Below, piece after piece: positions 1 through 11,265 of a stretch of DNA of 64,000 bases. The stretch is from NCBI GenBank assembly GCA_036245525.1, contig BTPG01000004.1, positions 164,360,400 through 164,424,399 of the forward strand, written 5' to 3'. This DNA comes from Semisulcospira habei (lineage: Eukaryota > Mollusca > Gastropoda > Semisulcospiridae). The first letter of the stretch is position 1; every line of letters begins with the position of its first letter. A program made the translations under genes and the position numbers. Below the pieces are notes generated by a model that saw only the letters and a program-made list of their open reading frames with translations, made no database searches and was not told where the DNA came from.

Positions 1-386
1 GGAAACCTCCGTTCGGCTCAAAAGGCAGTGGGAAGGAAACCTCCGTTCGGCTCAAAAGGCAGTGGGAAGGAAACCTCCGTTCGGCTCAAAAGGCAGTGGG
101 AAGGAAACCTCCGTTCGGCTCAAAAGGCAGTGGGAAGGAAACCTCCGTTCGGCTCAAAAGGCAGTGGGAAGGAAACCTCCGTTCGGCTCAAAAGGCAGTG
201 GCAAGGAAACCTCCGTTCAGCTCAAAAGGCAGTGGGAAGGAAACCTCCGTTCAGCTCAAAAGGCAGTGGGAAGGAAACCTCCGTTCAGCTCAAAAGGCAG
301 TGGGAAGGAAACCTCCGTTCAGCTCAAAAGGCAGTGAGAAGGAAACCTCCGTTCAGCTCAAAAGGCAGTGGGAAGGAAACCTCCGG
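1..386. repeat. 34-bp satellite array, 11 full copies
   Basis: Eleven full 34-bp units start at 1, 35, 69, 103, 137, 171, 205, 239, 273, 307 and 341, with a broken twelfth from 375. The array runs off the left edge. Copies 1-6 read TTCGGCTC at the variable position and copies 7-11 read TTCAGCTC, so the array has two sub-blocks. Because 34 is not a multiple of three, all three plus-strand frames are open and give artefactual lysine/glycine-rich repeat ORFs; these are not genes. Confidence 0.97.
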
Positions 387-1885
387 TGGGTGTGCCTACG
401 CACATGGATTGAGAAACTGCGAAAAGAAGTGTAGAAAATTCCTAGCTGAGGCAAGATGACATTGAGAACCATTTGTAGCAGCGATTTTAGCAATGAAATA
501 TGTCATACACGAGATTTTCCAGTCACAACGAACTTGTGTCAGATATTTGAGATTTTCCAATAGATGTTGCTCGGAAATCAGAATTAGGGTCAAAATTGCA
601 CATATTTGACAACAGCTAGTGGATTAAAAGCCCGGACAAACATGCGATATCGCATGTTTGTCCGGGCTTTTAATCCACTGTATACGTCAAAAGAGGCGTA
701 GTCAGTTTTGACCTACTTCTGGAAATCGTCCATTATACCGAAGCGGTTTAGTCTGCGACATTTTCTCTGAAATTTGAACTCGGTGCACCATCTGACCACT
801 CCTCAGGGCGTCATTGACGGAGTCGTTCATTTCAATTTGTTCACACGAGTTCTCAGCCACAGGAAGTGTGTTGTCGTCAGCTCTTGTATATTTTTCACCC
901 GGCCCCTGCACCTACCGCCTATGATGCGTTGGCTCTCGGTGTAGACACATACATGCACATACACACGTATTTACAAACAAACAAACAAACTACAAAAATA
1001 AACAAATAAACAACAATAATCAGAAATAAATAAAATGTCTGCTCGTGACAATATACCTTCACCGAGTCATACAACTGATTTCAGTTTAGAGTTACATTGA
1101 CCCGATAAAGTGAATGGATGAACGGATGGATGGATGGTGATTGGCTGACTGACTGATTGATTGATCGATTATTTGATTGTTGCAATTAATAAGCTAGTAA
1201 CACTACAAATTCCCGCGTTGCAATTACAGCCGCGCAAATAATAGAAACACTCTCCACAAGCACTGACGTTTGCGCACGCGGAGGCCGACTGAATTCCCAA
1301 TAACGAATTGAACCGGGTGCACGTCAAACCACTCCCGGGTATTTCTCAATCGCACATTAATTTTTTGTTCACACAGCCGTTCGACACTTGTGTCAGTTCC
1401 CGAGGTGAGGAACACACAAAACACGTCTGTGAAGCAATAGTTCCGCGCAAATAATTTCATTTGCAAGAGAAACAGATTCGCATGAGCCCCTGCATGCAGG
1501 GCCGGCTCATTAGTGAGAACACGTTCCTCAGTCTTGCTGAAAGAGATCAATCGCATTTAGATCAGTCACGGTAGACTGTCTATGTCTATCCCTCTGCATG
1601 AGGCACAGATTTTCAAGAACTCTTGCAGCCGGCAGGTTCTCATGAAAATATGTTCTTTTTACGGCAAAGAGATCTGGCCTATGTGATTGTGTGTGCGTGT
1701 GTGTGATGATGGTTTGGTCTGCATTATATGGTTTTGTTATGTGTGTTTTAGTTGTATGTGCGTGCGTAGATTAGAAGTGCATAGATTAGACTGTTTTAAA
1801 GGTAGTGAGATTCTGCATATATACATTTTTTGTAACGCGCTTAGAGCCCACTGCTCCTGGGCCGATTCAGCGCGATATAAATGCT
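387..1885. other. No gene seen; one perfect palindrome inside
   Basis: Apart from the palindrome at 618-679 there is only degenerate simple sequence (AAAC/AAAT-rich near 976-1035, GATG/GATT-rich near 1120-1175) and a weak palindromic stretch near 1480-1515 with CATGAGCC/GGCTCAT arms. No splice-bounded open exon was recognised. Confidence 0.5.
618..679. repeat. Perfect 62-bp palindrome
   Basis: Positions 618-648 are the exact reverse complement of 649-679, with no spacer; the centre is GCGAT/ATCGC at 648/649. Base 617 and base 680 no longer pair. A perfect zero-loop palindrome of this length can extrude as a cruciform and is likely a recent foldback/MITE-type insertion or the product of an inverted duplication. 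Confidence 0.95.
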
Positions 1886-1887
1886 CT

Positions 1888-1939
1888 TTATTATTATTAT
1901 TATTATTATTATTATATTATTATTATTATTATTATTATT
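1888..1939. repeat. (TTA)n / (ATT)n microsatellite
   Basis: About 50 bp of trinucleotide repeat with one register shift near 1916. It produces poly-Tyr/Ile/Leu shadow reading frames, which are not genes. Confidence 0.95.
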
Positions 1940-2710
1940 GGCCTGAAACGACTGAAGAAAATTGTCGTCTGCGCTCAAAGTTCTTCGCAAAACTTGCATA
2001 CACATTCCAAAACAGGCACAGAGCCTCATGAACCCGTGCCTCCAGGCGCTCATGAGAATCTACGCTGGCCACTTGTCGCAAAAAAGTGTCACTGCCGCTA
2101 TTCGTCTCAAACCGGTCCGGGACATCATGCACAGACGCGTTTCCGATCGGATCCGCCGGCAATAGCATAGATTGTCATAAGCTTCTTCAGGGGCCTGCTG
2201 GTGCTATGAGAATCTATAACATCTTCCTCGTGCCCATTTACCTCCTCGTAATGTGAAAGTCACCGCAGTTTATGAGGTCAGGAAATGACAGCACTCTCAC
2301 TCCGCTGCGGAAAAAGGCATTCCGACCCCGACCGCGACTTTCCAATCCGACGACGTAGGCAAAACTCGAACGTGCCGGTCTGCACGCAGATAGTCTGAAG
2401 AGCATTTCCGCGGAGTGCATCCACAAGGGTAGTCAACAGCTAAAAGTGTGAAATTCGGCGAATAAAATGATTTTAGGGGGCGGTGTGGCACCCTATGATG
2501 ACGAGGGCGGGTAAAAACATTTTCAGTATGGCCAATGTATCCGGAACAATATAGTAGCTTCATGTTCAGTGCAATAATATATCACATATGATTTTTTTCG
2601 ACCAAAATGCAGTTTGCTTTTCTTCAGAAAAGAAACTTTAAAAAAAGTAAACTTTTTTCCATGCTTTATATAAGAGCATGTAAAAAATAGCATTTTTGTA
2701 CCAACGAGCA

Positions 2711-2713
<3 letters not shown>
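1940..2713. other. No gene seen; diverged palindromic repeat near 2008-2060
   Basis: A weak member of the CTCATGA-armed palindrome family lies at about 2008-2060 (arms around CCTCATGAACCC and GCGCTCATGAGAATC). Nothing else recognisable. Confidence 0.4.
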
Positions 2714-2800
<87 letters not shown>

Positions 2801-2824
2801 TGTGTGTGTGTGTGTGTGTGTGTG
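2714..2824. repeat. (TG)n-(CGTG)n microsatellite
   Basis: A compound dinucleotide/tetranucleotide tract: TG repeats, then GCGTGCGT repeats, then TG repeats again. It abuts the left end of the interspersed repeat copy that follows. Confidence 0.95.
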
Positions 2825-2829
2825 TATGG

Positions 2830-3945
2830 AGGTACTAATGCACATTGCTGCGAGCGCGCATAAAGTACGAAAAAAGGTCCGCTGCGCAGCGCAAGGACTG
2901 AGTATGCGTGTGTACCTCGAAAGTATACCTTTTCAGTGCCGGCTGCTAGCGTCCGATGCTAGCGGTTACAAAGTATACTTCGCACTAAGCCATACTTTGA
3001 AAGTATACTTTGCTTGATGGCTGCGTACGGGGACAAAGTATCTTTTCAAAGTGAACTTTGAGCATGGAGACAACGTGGTTCGTACGGCGTCTGAGCATCA
3101 CGACTGACCGGGCCAGAACTGATTGTGATTAATAAGCATTGTTTTAATGGAGATTAAAAAAAAAAAAACACTTATGTGTAAATTTTCTGAGCGTCAAATG
3201 AGCTTTTGTTGACTTGCTGACTGTTAGAAATTGGCAAATGCAGTAACTTCCCTATTTATATGACCCATAATCAAACTTCGACCTTTGACCTCCATCTGTC
3301 GCGTCTGCGAAGCTTACACAATACGTTAGAAATGCCGGAATCAGATTTGAGTCTTTGGATTTTACAACTGTCGGGTATGGTGGGTTGGATGGTACAAACA
3401 GGAAACTAGCCTCATAAAAATACAAATAAAAACTCAGCCTGGGAACTGACAAGATATATATATTGGGAAGGGGGTGGGGGGGGGGGGTGCGGGGGGGGGG
3501 GGTGCTCGAGGATACGCGTCTATTTACCGCAGTTACCCGAGAGGTCTCCTAATTTTGTGCATGTAATTTTTCAAAGAGAAGTTTTATGTCATGTTGGCGT
3601 ACATTTATCCAGTGCTAATTTGTACATTATCCAGTGTTAATCTATTCAACTATGGCAGCACAGTCACTGACTTTACCTCTGATGAATCTGCGACAGAAAC
3701 CGTGAAATAAAGTACTGCCGAGCCTCCAGTGAAAATAAAACTGAAAAAAGGAAGTTGACCTGCTCTTTACTGACCTGCAAACATATCTAGATGCTAATCG
3801 CTTTATATATATACTTGCCGTCATCCCGTTTGTGTAATCTTGGGTTTTTGTATTTTTCAAGGGACGTCATTCCGTTAACGCCTGAACACTCGGCCGTTTT
3901 GTCATCTCATTTTCATGGATATTCCCCTTCGTTTTGGCTCAGGTA
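2830..3945 (+). repeat. Unclassified interspersed repeat, copy A (uninterrupted)
   Basis: This segment matches, in reverse complement, two blocks elsewhere: 28376-29180 (equivalent to about 2840-3450) and 13160-13742 (equivalent to about 3440-3940). Together those blocks form a second copy cut in two by later insertions, so copy A gives the pre-insertion state. Landmarks include three short runs of AAGTATAC/AAAGTATACTT-type sequence near 2920-3040, a C/G homopolymer at 3470-3501 and a TATATA tract near 3804. No coding capacity is evident; the superfamily is unknown. Confidence 0.8.
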
Positions 3946-4255
3946 AGTTAAAAAAGAATGTGTCAGTTTCCTTCAAATCACCCATTTTTGCTCAATCTTA
4001 GCTGCAAACGCATGCTACGCCCAGGTCAGCGGGCGAGGGAGATCTTGCGAAGATTCGGATTTGATGTATTAGCTTACTGCTTAGTCTCCTTGTTTGAAAC
4101 ATTTGGCTGCCTACTTTTTAATTTAAGCGTTGTGTTTTGGCTTATTCGCTGCTGTAGTACTTTGTATGACTGGTACTGTGGTAGTAACTGTGGTATCAGA
4201 TTGTAGGGACTGTGTGTTGTGCAATTTTTGATGTTGATTATCACTCTTGTTTCAG

Positions 4256-7200
4256 ATTTCACCAGCGATGCATACTATGCCTATCACCTTTTTCTCAAAG
4301 AGTTGAAAGACATAAGCAAGGGTAAGACATGCATATATAACTACATTAGTATAAAGAAACATTCATCGTTGTGCCATTGTTGTTGTTTCTTGTTGCTGCT
4401 AGTAGTTTTCAGCAAACTGTATGTCACAGGGCCTGTCCTTTGGCAGTGTCCTGCTAAAATTTAATTTGTTATTATGTACATGGTGCCACTGAGTCACTGC
4501 GTATCTCAGCCGATTCTACCATTCATGAAATATTGTAAAAGCTGTATTTGGAGGGGGTGATGAAAGTCAGCAAGATTTAACAAGAAAGGTAAAGCCACTA
4601 TAGCTCACATGGACGACCAGTCTGTAATATATGTGTGACCTTTGTGACGATAAGTAAAGGGCTGGCTTCCGCACCAGCAAAATCATGATGTTTTTTCAAA
4701 ATGTAAGCATGTTCCACACATCTGTCAACCCCACCCCCTCCCCCCCCCCCCCCCCCACTCCCCCCGCCAGCATCGGCTACCTTTGTGCCAAGTAATGATT
4801 GAAAAATTTTGAAATGGCATTTTACACACATTTGTCTGACTGTGAGTGTGACCCTTGATCTTTCCGAATGGTCATCCAAATTAGTATTCATAGATCGGTC
4901 TTACCATCAGGTATCTCTGTACCAAATTTGGGTTTGAACTGAAGTTGGCAATAGTATTTGAGAAAGAAAAAAAAAAACATCTTTTATCAAATAATTATGG
5001 CTATTTTAAACCTATTTCCTGAGCTCTTGTGACCCTTGACTTTTCCAAAGAATCAACCAAATTAGTATGCATAGAATTAGAAGGGTCTTCCCATCAGGTA
5101 CCTCTGTAGCAAGTTTGGGTTTGAAGTTGTGAATATGATTTGAGAAAAAACATCTTTTGTCAAAATATGACTATTTTGAACCTATTTCCTGAGCTCTTGT
5201 GACCCTTGACCTTTCCGAGGGGTCATCCAGATTAGTATGCTTAGAAAGGTCTTACCATCAGGTATCTTTGTATCAAGTTTGGGTTTGAAGTTGTGAATAG
5301 TATTTGTGAAAAAATAAATTATGTCAAAATAATGCTATTTTTGACCTATTCCCTGACGCCTGAGCCCCTGTGACTTTGACTTTGTGAGAGGTCACTCAAA
5401 TTGGTATGTTTGGAAAAGTCTTGCCACAAAGTATCCTTGGGCCAGGATTGAAAACGGTGGCTTGAATAGTCTCCAAGAAAATGCCAACGTTAAAGTTTAT
5501 GACGGAGGGACGACCACTGGCCCCAAACATAGACTCACATTTGCTTTGCATGTGAGCCAAAAATTAGCAGCCTAAGAGTAACACTGCAGTTCAGTCGCCT
5601 GTCAAATGAAAAATGCTTTTCTAAACTCCAAATATTGGGATTGGTGTTGAAATTTAAGATGCCTGAAAGTTGCCTGTACCATTTGTGAGAAACCAAGGGG
5701 GAAGGGTTGACCCTTTTCAGCAACCAGGGAAATTGCCATACAGAGGGATCCAATGCAGCGGGATGAGTATGTTTGAATGCTGTGTACTGCTTTTTTCTCC
5801 TCTCTCTATACTATTTCTTTGTCACAGGGACTGGTCTAAAATGCAGAGAAGGTGCTGAGATGTGGTGGATACTGCCTGATGAGGAGAGAGCTGTTTACAC
5901 CTCTAAAGCAGCTGATGGTCGCCAGCAGAGTGGATGTGATAGACAGCAGCTGCTGAAGAAAATTCAGTGCAATGTAATCTTTCAGTTGTCATTTCATTCT
6001 GGGTCTGTCTATTGTTTAAAATAGTCTGAGCTATTACTAAGGGGGCTTTTAATATTCAGGACCTGTAGTATAAAGTTAATTTTGAGTTGTTGCTTTCTTA
6101 TAAGTTGGTTGGCTTTGCTGTTCTTGTATCAGAGATAAATACAGTTGACATTGTGCTGCTATGAAGTTTCAGTTGTTTTTCAGTAATCAACTAAGAGCGC
6201 TCTTGCACTGTTTTTCAGGGACGCAGTGGTAGAAGAATCAGTGGACTCTTAGACCACAGACAGCACAGGCTGGTATATAATATATATATTATATTCATGA
6301 TTTGATGACTTAGGCATACAAATATGAGACATGTTTGTTTATGTTTTGGGGCCTATCGCATTATATTATAATTTATATGCTGTCTTTTCCAATCTGAATA
6401 TTGTCGCAATAGTTCATAAAGACATACGTAGCCTATAAACAAAAGCACCTCTTTAATTGTAAACTAATAAAAGTTATTTATGCATCAGCTGCTGTCATTT
6501 AGTAGATAAAACAAATGCCCTGCTTCTGAATAAAGAAGAAGTTTTTAGGAAAGCTGTTATTTTGTTTCATGTATATAAATGATCTTTGTTTTTGGTTTAA
6601 GTTGCTCGTGTGCAATAGAAAAGTTCATGTGTTTTATGGCCATTGGTCTGTCGGCCATCGTGAAACTTTAATGGTAGCATTTTCTCAGAGACTATTCAAG
6701 CCACAGTCTTCAAACCTGCCCATAGATAACTTTGTGGCAAGAATCCAATACTAAAAAGTAGCGTAGTGAAAAAGTCACCGCACTGTTTAGTGGATATATA
6801 TATTAAATAAGTTATTGGTCGGAGGGGTTCGCTACACAGACCTTTGTAGGCCTGAGGAAGGTCAAAGGAATCATTGTACCCCGAAGGCCTGAGGGGTACA
6901 ATGATTCCTTTGATCTCTCGAAGGCCTACAAGGGTCCGTGCAGCGAACCCCTCCGACCAATAACGTATTTGTTTTCATTCCTCCACTATTTTCGTAAAAG
7001 AAATCAAGAAGACATCTGGGGTTTTTATATCACGGTCACATGGTACGGTTTGCACTAAAGGGTTTTGTTGGATTAGGGGAAATACCATTTCCTGTAATGC
7101 ATTTGCTTTAATGTCCAAAAGCTGTCTTAAGGTGTTTTGTTTTTTTTTTAGAATCATACTTTTGATGTCATTTGTTTACATTCAAGCTTTGTGGGAAGTT

Positions 7201-7600
7201 TGGCGAGAAACTGATACTAAAAAGTAGTGTAGTGAAAAAAGTCACCGCACTGTTAGTGGATAGTGTTTTGTTGGATTAGGGCAAGTACGTTCTTTTTAAC
7301 GATGAGAACAATTTGTCATTACACTTGTAGTTTGGTCATTTGTCTTAGAAGAGCCAAGATGGCTTGTCATTTTACTCTTATTGTGTTTGCTTTGAACTTT
7401 TCCTTCTTTTTTTTCAGCTCGGAAAACCTGGACAAGCATTGAGGAGCAGGCAATACAGAATTACTTTGGAAATTATATTGCTAAAGGGGAAACTGTGCCA
7501 GACAATTTTTTTAAAGAGATGCTATCATTCTTCGAAGGCAGAACATATGATATGCTAAAGGCCAAGGTAACTCGCATAATGCGACAAAGTAATAAATAGA
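4256..7600 (+). CDS. Spliced gene of unknown function (3' exons)
   Basis: Four open exon-like blocks with splice signals lie in order: 4256-4321, 5828-5973, 6219-6272 and 7418 to a stop at 7598-7600. Each has a pyrimidine-tract AG acceptor, and the first three have GT donors. Phases agree across the first two junctions: one extra base ends the first exon and two begin the second; the second ends in phase 0 and the third starts in phase 0. The last exon starts with two extra bases, so a small exon between 6273 and 7417 is probably missing from this model. The protein pieces include ...YYAYHLFLKELKDIS, a Trp-Trp segment WWILPDEERAVYTSKAADG, and a final exon RKTWTSIEEQAIQNYFGNYI followed by a basic end. 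The last exon vaguely recalls SANT/Myb-like tails seen in metazoan hypothetical proteins, but I do not recognise the gene. The 5' exons were not found. AATAAATA at 7591 overlaps the stop and could serve in 3'-end formation. Confidence 0.55.
4731..4764. repeat. Poly-C tract
   Basis: C-rich homopolymer run with a few interruptions, CCCCTCCCCC type. Intronic low-complexity sequence. Confidence 0.9.
4849..5440. repeat. Tandem repeat, unit about 170-180 bp, intronic
   Basis: Units begin with GTGACCCTTGA(C/T)(C/T)TTTCC at about 4849, 5029 and 5199, and a diverged one at 5369. Each contains CCATCAGGTA(C/T)CTCTGTA-like and AGTTTGGGTTTGAA-like blocks. An inverted, diverged relative of the same sequence occurs near 7790-8060. 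Lies in an intron of the spliced gene. Confidence 0.85.
6808..6968. repeat. Foldback element, copy 1
   Basis: Arms at about 6808-6882 and 6894-6968 are imperfect reverse complements, starting TTATTGGTCGGAGGGGTTCG and closing with its complement; the loop is GAAGGCCTGAGG-like. Sequence to the right (about 6969-7060) recurs inverted at 10190-10230 and 10510-10555, so the foldback is the core of a longer repeat. Near-direct repeats of TACTAAAAAGTAG...GTCACCGCACTG flank the region at about 6752-6795 and 7213-7262. Confidence 0.85.
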
Positions 7601-7739
7601 TTTTTAGCATATCACATGTTCTTTCTTCTGAAGTGTGCATGTTTATGGTGACCAAAACTGCTCATAAGTCATCTGTGTGCATTAAGTTTTGGTTCACTTG
7701 CAATAGCAAAAGTGATTCTGGGCCATCCATCATCTGTCG

Positions 7740-8020
7740 TAGATGGTCCGTCTGTTGTCTGTGGTAAACTTTGTCAATTATTTTTAGACTATTTTAGCCA
7801 TAGACTTCAAACATGGCCCAAAGATGCTTTGTGACAAAATCCTTTTAAGCAATTCAATCTCAGTGACCACTCTGGAAGGTTGAGTTCACAGGGCGTCCAG
7901 AAATAGGTAATAAAATAATAAGTAAAAAACAGAAGGCATATTTTCACAAAGGTTCTTTCTCAAATACTTATTTTCAACTTTCAACCCAAACTTTGTACTG
8001 AGATACATTATAGTAAAACC
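7740..8020. repeat. Inverted, diverged relative of the 4849-5440 repeat
   Basis: The stretch with TTTCTCAAATACTTATTTTC and CAACCCAAACTTTGTACTGA is the reverse complement of the CTCTGTACCAAATTTGGGTTTGAA part of the upstream tandem units. No gene seen. Confidence 0.6.
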
Positions 8021-8745
8021 TTCTGTTTATACTATTTTGGATGACCCCTCAGGTCAAAGATCACAAGAGCGAAGAGGTCATACTTATGAGCCATAACGGC
8101 TTTTCCATTCTTATGTTTTTGTTGCCAAGAAAGTGATAGCTCTCTAGACATTTTTTAATCTGCATTTTTTCCTTACATTTTTGTAATTTGATGTGGTTGC
8201 CAAGAAAGTTGTTCTCTGTTCATGTTTAGTCTAGTCTGTTGGAAGTGTTCGCGCATTTTGCTGTTTATACTATTTTGGATGACCACTCGGGTCAAAGATC
8301 ACAAGAGATCATGCTCATGAGCCATAATGACTTTTCCGTTCTTGTTTTGATTTTGGTGCCAAGAAAGTGGTAGCTCTCTAGTCATTTTTTAATCTGCATT
8401 GTTTTCTTACCTTTTTGTAATTTGATGTGTGTGCCAAGAAAGTTGTAGTTCTCTGTTCATGTTTAGTCATGTTTGTAAGTGTTCGTGCATTTTGCTGTGT
8501 ATACTATTTGGCATGACCACTCGGGTCAAAGATCACAAGAGATCATACTCATGAGCCATAACGGCTTTTCCGTTCTTCTTTTGTTTTTGGTGCCAAAAAG
8601 TGGTAGCTCTCTAGTCATTTTTTATCTTCATTTTTTTTCCTTATATTTTTGTAATTTGATGTGTGTGCCAATAAAGTTGTAGTTCTCTGTTCATGTTTAG
8701 TCTAGTCTGTTGGAAGTGTTTGTGCATTTTGCTGTATTTTAATAC
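8021..8745. repeat. Tandem repeat, unit about 240 bp, three copies
   Basis: Copies begin with TATACTATTTTGGATGACC-like sequence at about 8027, 8267 and 8501 and continue through TCAAAGATCACAAGAG, GAGCCATAA(C/T)GGCTTTTCC, GCCAAGAAAGT and TTCTCTGTTCATGTTTAGTC. A fourth partial unit starts near 8720. Period about 235-240 bp. Confidence 0.9.
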
Positions 8746-8888
8746 TGTATCATACAGGCTGTCTCAGTTGCTAGCTAGATGGTGTACGTTATCATGTCAG
8801 TTGTCAAATAAAATGTTGGACAAAAAATGAAGTTGCTTTGCTGTTAGTATGCTTGTATACATGTACACTCTCTCTGTCTCTCTCTCTT

Positions 8889-9275
8889 GCTCTTACCCCA
8901 CCCGGGTCTGCCCTGGGGGACTTGGGTGGGGTTAGGTACTTTTTAGTTCCCAGGGTCACCCTGGTCAGCCCCACAGGGTGGGTTTTCCTTTCTATTCTGG
9001 GGCATGTGTTTCTGTCTACCCGAGGTCCATTCATCTGTATTTGCCTTTTTAAAACTCTTCCTAATGTCTGCACTGTCTGTAGCTCTTGATATTGGATTTG
9101 TGTTGCCAAATGGTTTTAGCTTTATTTAGGCCACATGTTGTAGGTTTATTTAACGTAGTGGAGCGGCTGGCGACATACATTCAATATTCTGTTTTGTTTT
9201 TCCACAAGCAGTGCAGGCACGTCCTGAGAAAGCCTTGTTGCTGTTGGGACGTTAAGCGATGTACAATCAATCTCT
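8889..9275 (+). mobile_element. LINE 3' end fragment with CAAT-type tail (family C), copy 1
   Basis: The block CCCCACCCGGGTCTGCCCTG ... ATTCAATATTC ... GTTAAGCGATGTACAATCAATC recurs at 41885-42290 (minus), 52418-52803 (plus) and, 5'-truncated, at 25764-25927 and 41129-41301. Copies end in a variable (CAAT)n tail and, in three cases, are flanked by 11-14 bp target duplications, which is how 5'-truncated LINE insertions look. The coding part is absent in every copy here. Confidence 0.85.
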
Positions 9276-9339
9276 TGCTCTGGCTCTCTAGAAATGTCTT
9301 TATGTTATCAAAATTAAAGTATTACACGGATAGTGAAAC

Positions 9340-9735
9340 CCGAAATTTGTTCAGTAATGCACACATGTCACATATAAACTACGCATCGACGGTGTGGTAT
9401 TGTTGCAGTGATGTCCACTTAAAAAAAAAATTCTTTACATAAGAGAATGGCCAAATTAATTCTCCCTGACCCACACTTGGCAATAGAGGAAAAACGCAAT
9501 AAATCTGCATTCCTATCCCTTCAAACTCACTTTAAACTTGACAAAGTGGTACTGATGTTTAAAGTGTGCAGCCATAGCGCTCCAGAATATCTAATGGATC
9601 TGTTTACAAAAATCAGATTCCTGCTATGGGACTATGTGGGCCGTCTTTATATTGTTCCAAAACACCGATTAGATATATTTAAATCCACTTTGTCATTTGC
9701 GGGTTTCACATTGTGGAACTACTGATTTTACATCT
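9340..9735 (+). pseudogene. LINE reverse transcriptase C-terminal remnant
   Basis: Two overlapping frames encode HINYASTVWYCCSDVHLKK and then MAKLILPDPHLAIEEKRNKS...HSAPEYLMDLF...YIVPKHRLDIFKSTLSFAG, the C-terminal region of a CR1/Jockey-like LINE ORF2. A frameshift near 9430-9446 (poly-A) separates them. A second diverged copy of the same LINE region lies at 39515-39935. No catalytic motif is present in this fragment. Confidence 0.75.
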
Positions 9736-10044
9736 CTAAATGTGCCCCACTGAGATATATTCACCAAAGCTCGTGCACACTCGGTGCGTGATCCAAATGA
9801 GTGCATGCACCCCTGTATTCTAAGAGTTCGTGAAAGCCTCTATACTCTGGGCATGCACCCTTGAAAGATCACACTGCGCACCTTTCGTCGGACTGATTTT
9901 GTCAGGTCAGGCCGGCGCCAGTATTGGACTGAGGTTTGTCACAGACAAAAAAACGGGCTCAAAAAAGCAAAAGGCTAGAACTGTTAGCAAAACAAATACT
10001 AACTCCGAAAGGTGTTTTGGAAAGAAACAAATACCTGCCGTTAG

Positions 10045-10169
<125 letters not shown>

Positions 10170-10554
10170 TTTCCTCCCTACGTCACACGACCAGTCACTT
10201 CTTAGTGCAAACCGTACCATGTGACCGTGATATAAAAACCCCTGTAGCGAAAAATGGCAGACGTTTTGTACTGCCCTCTCGATGACGCATCTTGGATGCC
10301 AGTTTTGTTCTATAAAGGTCGCCAAACGTTCTAAAGTACAAAGTTGACGTAGTGTTGTTCGAAACTGTGACAACAAGCACACTCAGTACTGGTCAGTGAC
10401 GGCAACGTCATGACTACCGTTGATATTTTAAATGACGTCATAAGTCTATTATGTCATAAATGTACTCCTTTGGCGTCAGTCATGTCTGGCGTGATCCAGG
10501 TCGCACGTGTCTTCTTGATTTTTTTTTACGAAAATAGCGGAGTGAAAACAAATA

Positions 10555-10715
10555 CGTTATTGGTCGGAGGGGTTCGCTGCACGGATCCTTGTAGGCTTTC
10601 GGGCGGGAGGTCAAAGGAATGTCATTGTACCCCGCACAGGCCTTCGGGGTACAATGATTCCTTTGACTCCTCCCTCAGGCCTACTGACAAAGGTCCGTGT
10701 AGCGAACCCCTCCGG
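10555..10715. repeat. Foldback element, copy 2
   Basis: Same family as 6808-6968: begins TTATTGGTCGGAGGGGTTCG and ends with AGCGAACCCCTCCGGCC; the central part carries paired ATTGTACCCC / GGGGTACAAT blocks. Flanking sequence at 10190-10240 (TTAGTGCAAACCGTACCATG) and 10510-10555 matches, inverted, the right flank of copy 1. Confidence 0.85.
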
Positions 10716-10890
10716 CCCGGACCATGAACTCAGTTATAATATAAATCGCTAGTCAGGCAATATTAGGAACGTTGAATGGTTTAACCATTTCAAAGAGGTG
10801 TTCAACTGAGTGTGATGAAACCCTGTTAGACTCGGAAAACCCCGATATTGGCGCCTTACCCGAGATAGAGGAGCTCGATGAACCAAAATT

Positions 10891-11265
10891 ATGACCGAAA
10901 AGGAGGTGCGATCAGCATTAAGTCGCTTAAATGTCGGTAAAGCCAGCGGTGCGGACGGCATATCAGCAGATATGCCGAAAATCAGCGCCGTAACTATGAT
11001 AAGTCAGTTTCTCACAAAATACTTTAACACTTTATTTAAAAATGGTACATACCCAAGTATGTGGACGGAGGCTATAATATAGTACTTGGCATTCACCACA
11101 AAAAAAGGCGATCGCGAGTCCCCTCATAACTACAAGGGAATCTCCCTCCTTAGCCGGCCTGATTGGGAACTGTGTCTATGCCATCCGTCCTCAATGACCG
11201 ACTGTACTGGCGGCTGGCATGAGGACACTAATACTGAGTCTAGCAGCTTACGCAATTTCTGCAGA
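10891..11265 (+). pseudogene. LINE reverse transcriptase fragment (fingers region)
   Basis: Reads EKEVRSALSRLNVGKASGAD, then GISADMP...YPSMWTEAII, an in-frame TAG at 11080-11082, then AFTTKKGDRESPHNYKGISLLS. This is the conserved N-terminal part of a non-LTR reverse transcriptase (GKASGxDGI ... KKGD...NYxGISLLS). After about 11150 similarity ends. The stop codon and the missing palm make it a dead fragment; clade not determined. Confidence 0.8.

Noticed and set aside
1..386. CRISPR array (regular 34-bp repeats)
   Set aside because: There are no spacers; the units are directly abutting and the rest of the window is plainly eukaryotic.
28..459. Three overlapping Lys/Gly-rich reading frames
   Set aside because: They are translations of the 34-bp satellite in three registers.
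618..679. Rho-independent-type terminator or small-RNA gene
   Set aside because: Animal genome; no transcription unit adjoins it, and zero-loop symmetry fits a DNA palindrome.
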